From: an uncultured Gemella sp.
GTDB lineage: Bacteria; Bacillota; Bacilli; Staphylococcales; Gemellaceae
Direction of reading: 5' to 3'
Assembly: GCA_947254465.1 (NCBI GenBank)
Contig: CAMYEU010000094.1
Coordinates: forward strand, 1-6,784
Length of the DNA: 6,784 nt
Under the pieces are notes generated by a model. The model saw nothing but the letters and a program-made list of their open reading frames with translations, ran no database searches and was not told where the DNA came from. Numbering within the stretch: position 1 is the stretch's first letter; each line of letters opens with the position of its first letter. Position numbers and translations under genes: made by a program. Of this stretch, positions 4,568 through 6,784 are shown piece after piece.

Positions 4568-5467
4568 ATGAGTGAGAAAGTATTAAACGATTTCAATGAA
4601 TATTTGTTAAATAGGAAAGAGTTTTCTGCGAATACTATTAATTCGTATGATAGGGATTTAAAAAAAATCTTTTTATATTTAGCAGAAAAAGGATATGATA
4701 CTGATGATTATTCTTGGCTTAATGAACAATTTATTATTAGGTATATTGATTATCTTAAAGAAAAGAATTATTCATCAGCGACACTTTCAAGAACTATATC
4801 AACTGTGCATATTTTTGTTGAATATCTATGGTATAAAAAAATTATTCCCAATAGAGTAAATATAGATGTTCATATTGACAAGCAAGAACATCAAGATTTA
4901 GTTGTTTTTACGAGACAAGAAATTGCCAAAATACTTGATGTAAAAACTAAGAATCTAATGGGGTATAGAGATAAGGCAATTTTTGAGTTATCATATTCTA
5001 TAGGAATTAAGCCAACTGAATGTATAAATTTAGAACTTAAAGATGTTAATACTACAATAGGGTATTTAAAATATAGAAAAAAAGATGGCTATAGAACAAT
5101 TGCTTTAAATAAAGAATCAGTCGATGCTATTGAAAATTATATAGTTGAATTAAAAAAAGAATATCCAAACATTAAGGATGACAGTAAACTATTTTTAAAT
5201 CACGATGGAGAGGGTATTAGTCGACAAGGTTTTTGGAAAATATTTAAAAAAAGACAACAAGATTTAGGATTAATAAAAGAATTAAATACTATGAATTTTA
5301 GAAATTCATTAGCTATTCATTTACTTGAAGATAAGGTACCTGCTGAGGAAGTTCAAGAATTATTAGGACTAAAAAATATTCATAGTTTAAAATTATATTT
5401 TTCTAGTCTTGAAGGGAATAAATCGAAAAGAATGATGATGAATCATCCAAGAAAAACGATTAATTAA
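4568..5467 (+). CDS. xerD: XerD-like tyrosine recombinase homologue with degenerate active site
   Basis: This 299-residue protein has the full XerC/XerD layout: an N-terminal core-binding (SAM-like) domain at about 1-90 and a C-terminal catalytic domain at about 110-295. Aligned by eye with E. coli XerD (R148, K172, H244, R247, H270, Y279), the first catalytic arginine is lysine (K148, in GIKPTE), the HxxR histidine is methionine (M242, in MNFR), and the third-motif histidine is leucine (L268, in LLGL). R245, a hairpin lysine (K171 or K172) and the tyrosine nucleophile (Y277) remain. The position just after R245, normally histidine, is N246. It probably retains the fold and perhaps DNA binding, but normal dif recombination is doubtful. 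The ATG is supported by AAGGGGG 7 nt upstream. scpA follows 12 nt later. Streptococci carry a XerD-like gene next to scpAB. The symbol marks family, not proven function. Confidence 0.88.
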   Translation: MSEKVLNDFNEYLLNRKEFSANTINSYDRDLKKIFLYLAEKGYDTDDYSWLNEQFIIRYIDYLKEKNYSSATLSRTISTVHIFVEYLWYKKIIPNRVNIDVHIDKQEHQDLVVFTRQEIAKILDVKTKNLMGYRDKAIFELSYSIGIKPTECINLELKDVNTTIGYLKYRKKDGYRTIALNKESVDAIENYIVELKKEYPNIKDDSKLFLNHDGEGISRQGFWKIFKKRQQDLGLIKELNTMNFRNSLAIHLLEDKVPAEEVQELLGLKNIHSLKLYFSSLEGNKSKRMMMNHPRKTIN

Positions 5468-5479
5468 AGGATAGAATAA

Positions 5480-6181
5480 ATGTATAATGTTAACTTAGAG
5501 GTTTTTCAAGGTCCACTTGATTTGCTTTTGCATTTAATAGAAAAGATGGAGATAGATATTTATAATATACCTATAGCTAGCTTGACAGAAAGTTATTTGG
5601 AATATATAAACAATAGTGAAGAATTTTCTTTGGAAAATGCAGAGGAATATATTGTAATGGCGGCAACACTATTACATATAAAAAGTAAAAATTTGCTTCC
5701 TAAGTTTGAAGATGAATGTGTAGAAGATGAAGAGGACTTGGTTCAGCAACTTCTTGATTATAAGAATTATAAAGAATTAAGTGAAAAGCTTGATAATCTT
5801 CAGAAATTAAGAGCTCAGTTTTTAGATAAAGAGAGTATCACTTTCGAAGTAGAGGGAAGCGTTAAGTCATTAAGGATGCCATCTTCAAGATTATTAAAAG
5901 CAATGGAAAATATTCTTAATAATTTTGAGAATACGGATAATGATGTTTCTTTGGTGAGTTATCGAAGAGAAGTTTCATTTGAACAAGTGAAAGAAGAACT
6001 GGTTAATAAGTTTAGGAAAAAGAATAATCTGACGTTTTCGGATTTGATTAAATCATACTCTTTAAAGAATGAAGTTGTCTTAGTATTTATGGGAATATTA
6101 GCGATGATTAAAGATCAAGAATTGCTATGTGTTGACAAAGATAGTGATATCATTTTAGAATATAAAACGAAGGAAAATTAA
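5480..6181 (+). CDS. scpA: ScpA, kleisin subunit of the Smc-ScpAB condensin
   Basis: This is the kleisin that bridges the two heads of the Smc dimer and binds an ScpB dimer, helping to compact and segregate replicated origins. The 233 residues are near the lower end of the usual length. The diagnostic N-terminal motif FQGPLDLLLHLIEK (9-22) and the following IDIYNIPIASLTESYL (25-40) belong to the Smc-neck-binding helical domain. The stretch AATLLHIKSKNLLP (61-74) is also typical. An acidic segment (about 76-87) leads to the ScpB-binding middle region. The C-terminal winged helix (about 165-230), which binds the Smc head cap, includes AMIKDQELLCVDKDSDIIL. AAAGGA lies 8 nt upstream of the ATG. 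The stop is 1 nt before the scpB start, indicating translational coupling. Confidence 0.97.
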   Translation: MYNVNLEVFQGPLDLLLHLIEKMEIDIYNIPIASLTESYLEYINNSEEFSLENAEEYIVMAATLLHIKSKNLLPKFEDECVEDEEDLVQQLLDYKNYKELSEKLDNLQKLRAQFLDKESITFEVEGSVKSLRMPSSRLLKAMENILNNFENTDNDVSLVSYRREVSFEQVKEELVNKFRKKNNLTFSDLIKSYSLKNEVVLVFMGILAMIKDQELLCVDKDSDIILEYKTKEN

Positions 6182-6182
6182 T

Positions 6183-6731
6183 ATGCTATTAGATGAAGTA
6201 AAAAAAACAATTGAGGCTTTGCTTTTTATGAAAGGAGAAGAAGGGCTAAATATTGAATATTTTTCTACTTTTATGGAAGTAGAGCATCATGAGGCTGAAA
6301 ACATGCTAAATGTGTTTTGTGAGGAGTATAATAAAATTAATAATTCATTAATTATTAAAAAGTTTGGAACAACTTATAAAATGCTATTAAGAGATGAAAT
6401 GGCAGAAGTTATCAAAAGTGCAGTTATTTCTAAAAACCTTGTTAAATTATCTAAAGCTTCTTTAGAAACTTTAGCAATTATCGCGTATAATCAACCGATA
6501 ACAAAAGTTCAAATAGACAAAATAAGGGGTGTAAGTAGTGATTCTATATTACACTCTCTTGTTAGTAAGGAGCTTATAGTTTCTAATAAGACTTTAGATA
6601 CTATTGGGAAACCAAAACTGTATGAAACAACGGATTTATTTTTGGATGTTTTTGGTTTGGAAAGCATTGATCAATTACCTAAATCAGAAATTATCAGTAA
6701 TGAAGAGATAAATAAATTTTTACAAAATTAG
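6183..6731 (+). CDS. scpB: ScpB, winged-helix partner of the Smc-ScpAB condensin
   Basis: ScpB is a dimeric non-SMC subunit that binds the middle of ScpA and controls condensin activity. The 182 residues contain two winged-helix domains (about 1-80 and 88-155). The signature is in the second: ETLAIIAYNQPITK (95-108), IRGVSSDSILHSL (114-126) and the wing GKPKLYETTDLFLDVFGL (142-159), followed by the family's SIDQLP. The acidic C-terminal tail is short. The start lies 1 nt after the scpA stop with AAGGA at 6170-6174. The gene is complete, ending 4 nt before the adapter junction. Confidence 0.97.
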   Translation: MLLDEVKKTIEALLFMKGEEGLNIEYFSTFMEVEHHEAENMLNVFCEEYNKINNSLIIKKFGTTYKMLLRDEMAEVIKSAVISKNLVKLSKASLETLAIIAYNQPITKVQIDKIRGVSSDSILHSLVSKELIVSNKTLDTIGKPKLYETTDLFLDVFGLESIDQLPKSEIISNEEINKFLQN

Positions 6732-6735
6732 GAGG
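6730..6735 (+). promoter_or_regulatory. Shine-Dalgarno of a lost downstream gene
   Basis: AGGAGG overlaps the scpB stop codon and is the last biological sequence before the adapter. A further co-transcribed gene almost certainly follows. In Bacilli this is usually rluB (23S rRNA pseudouridine synthase), but nothing of it is present here. Confidence 0.6.
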
Positions 6736-6784
6736 CTGTCTCTTATACACATCTCCGAGCCCACGAGACATCTCAGGATCTCGT
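6736..6784 (-). other. Residual Illumina Nextera i7 adapter (artefact)
   Basis: This is not biological sequence. Positions 6736-6754 are the Tn5 mosaic end and 6755-6769 the rest of the Nextera Read 2 adapter. ATCTCAGG at 6770-6777 is the i7 index, the reverse complement of that at 5-12, and 6778-6784 is the P7 primer. Positions 6736-6781 are the exact reverse complement of 1-46. Confidence 0.98.

Noticed and set aside
1..6784. A 6.7-kb composite transposon bounded by 46-bp perfect inverted repeats with Tn5 mosaic ends
   Set aside because: The ends are Nextera adapter, i7 index and P7 primer sequence. There is no transposase in the window and the interior is ordinary housekeeping DNA cut in mid-gene at the 5' end.

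Overview
The window is one short contig from an AT-rich Firmicute of class Bacilli. CodY, TrmFO, a streptococcal-type MutX and a xerD-like/scpA/scpB cluster together suggest a Gemella-like or related lineage. The genus is an inference from gene content and base composition and was not tested. Both ends carry unremoved Illumina Nextera adapter (positions 1-46 and 6736-6784), so the biological sequence is 47-6735. The apparent 46-bp terminal inverted repeat is a library artefact, not a transposon.

Layout. At 47-424 is the C-terminal end of trmFO (tRNA methylation), cut by the contig edge. It is followed by a complete codY (505-1287) with its own promoter. A bidirectional terminator (1302-1339) separates codY from a leftward block: a DUF2929-like small membrane protein (2334-2525), mutX (1765-2238) and a FlK-type thioesterase (1368-1748). 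A divergent promoter region (about 2540-2767) then leads into a rightward pair: a CDP-Chase-like Nudix hydrolase with an unusual N-terminal extension (2781-3665) and a DUF1275/YoaK membrane protein (3698-4402). That pair ends in a strong terminator (4410-4459). The last block is a tightly packed operon of a XerD-like protein (4568-5467), scpA (5480-6181) and scpB (6183-6731). A Shine-Dalgarno sequence for a further gene, lost at the contig end, follows scpB.

How the genes work together. CodY senses branched-chain amino acids and controls nutritional genes. Several CodY-box-like sequences occur here, one about 95 nt upstream of codY itself. ScpA and ScpB are the non-SMC subunits of the condensin that compacts and segregates chromosomes. 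The XerD-like protein keeps the tyrosine nucleophile position but has lost three of the usual catalytic positions, so it is probably not a normal recombinase. MutX removes oxidised dGTP, and the thioesterase probably disposes of a small acyl-CoA.

I see no phage, CRISPR, insertion sequence, RNA gene or toxin system. The points most worth following are the degenerate XerD-like protein in the condensin operon, the Nudix N-terminal domain, the absence of xerC-hslV-hslU between trmFO and codY, and possible CodY autoregulation.
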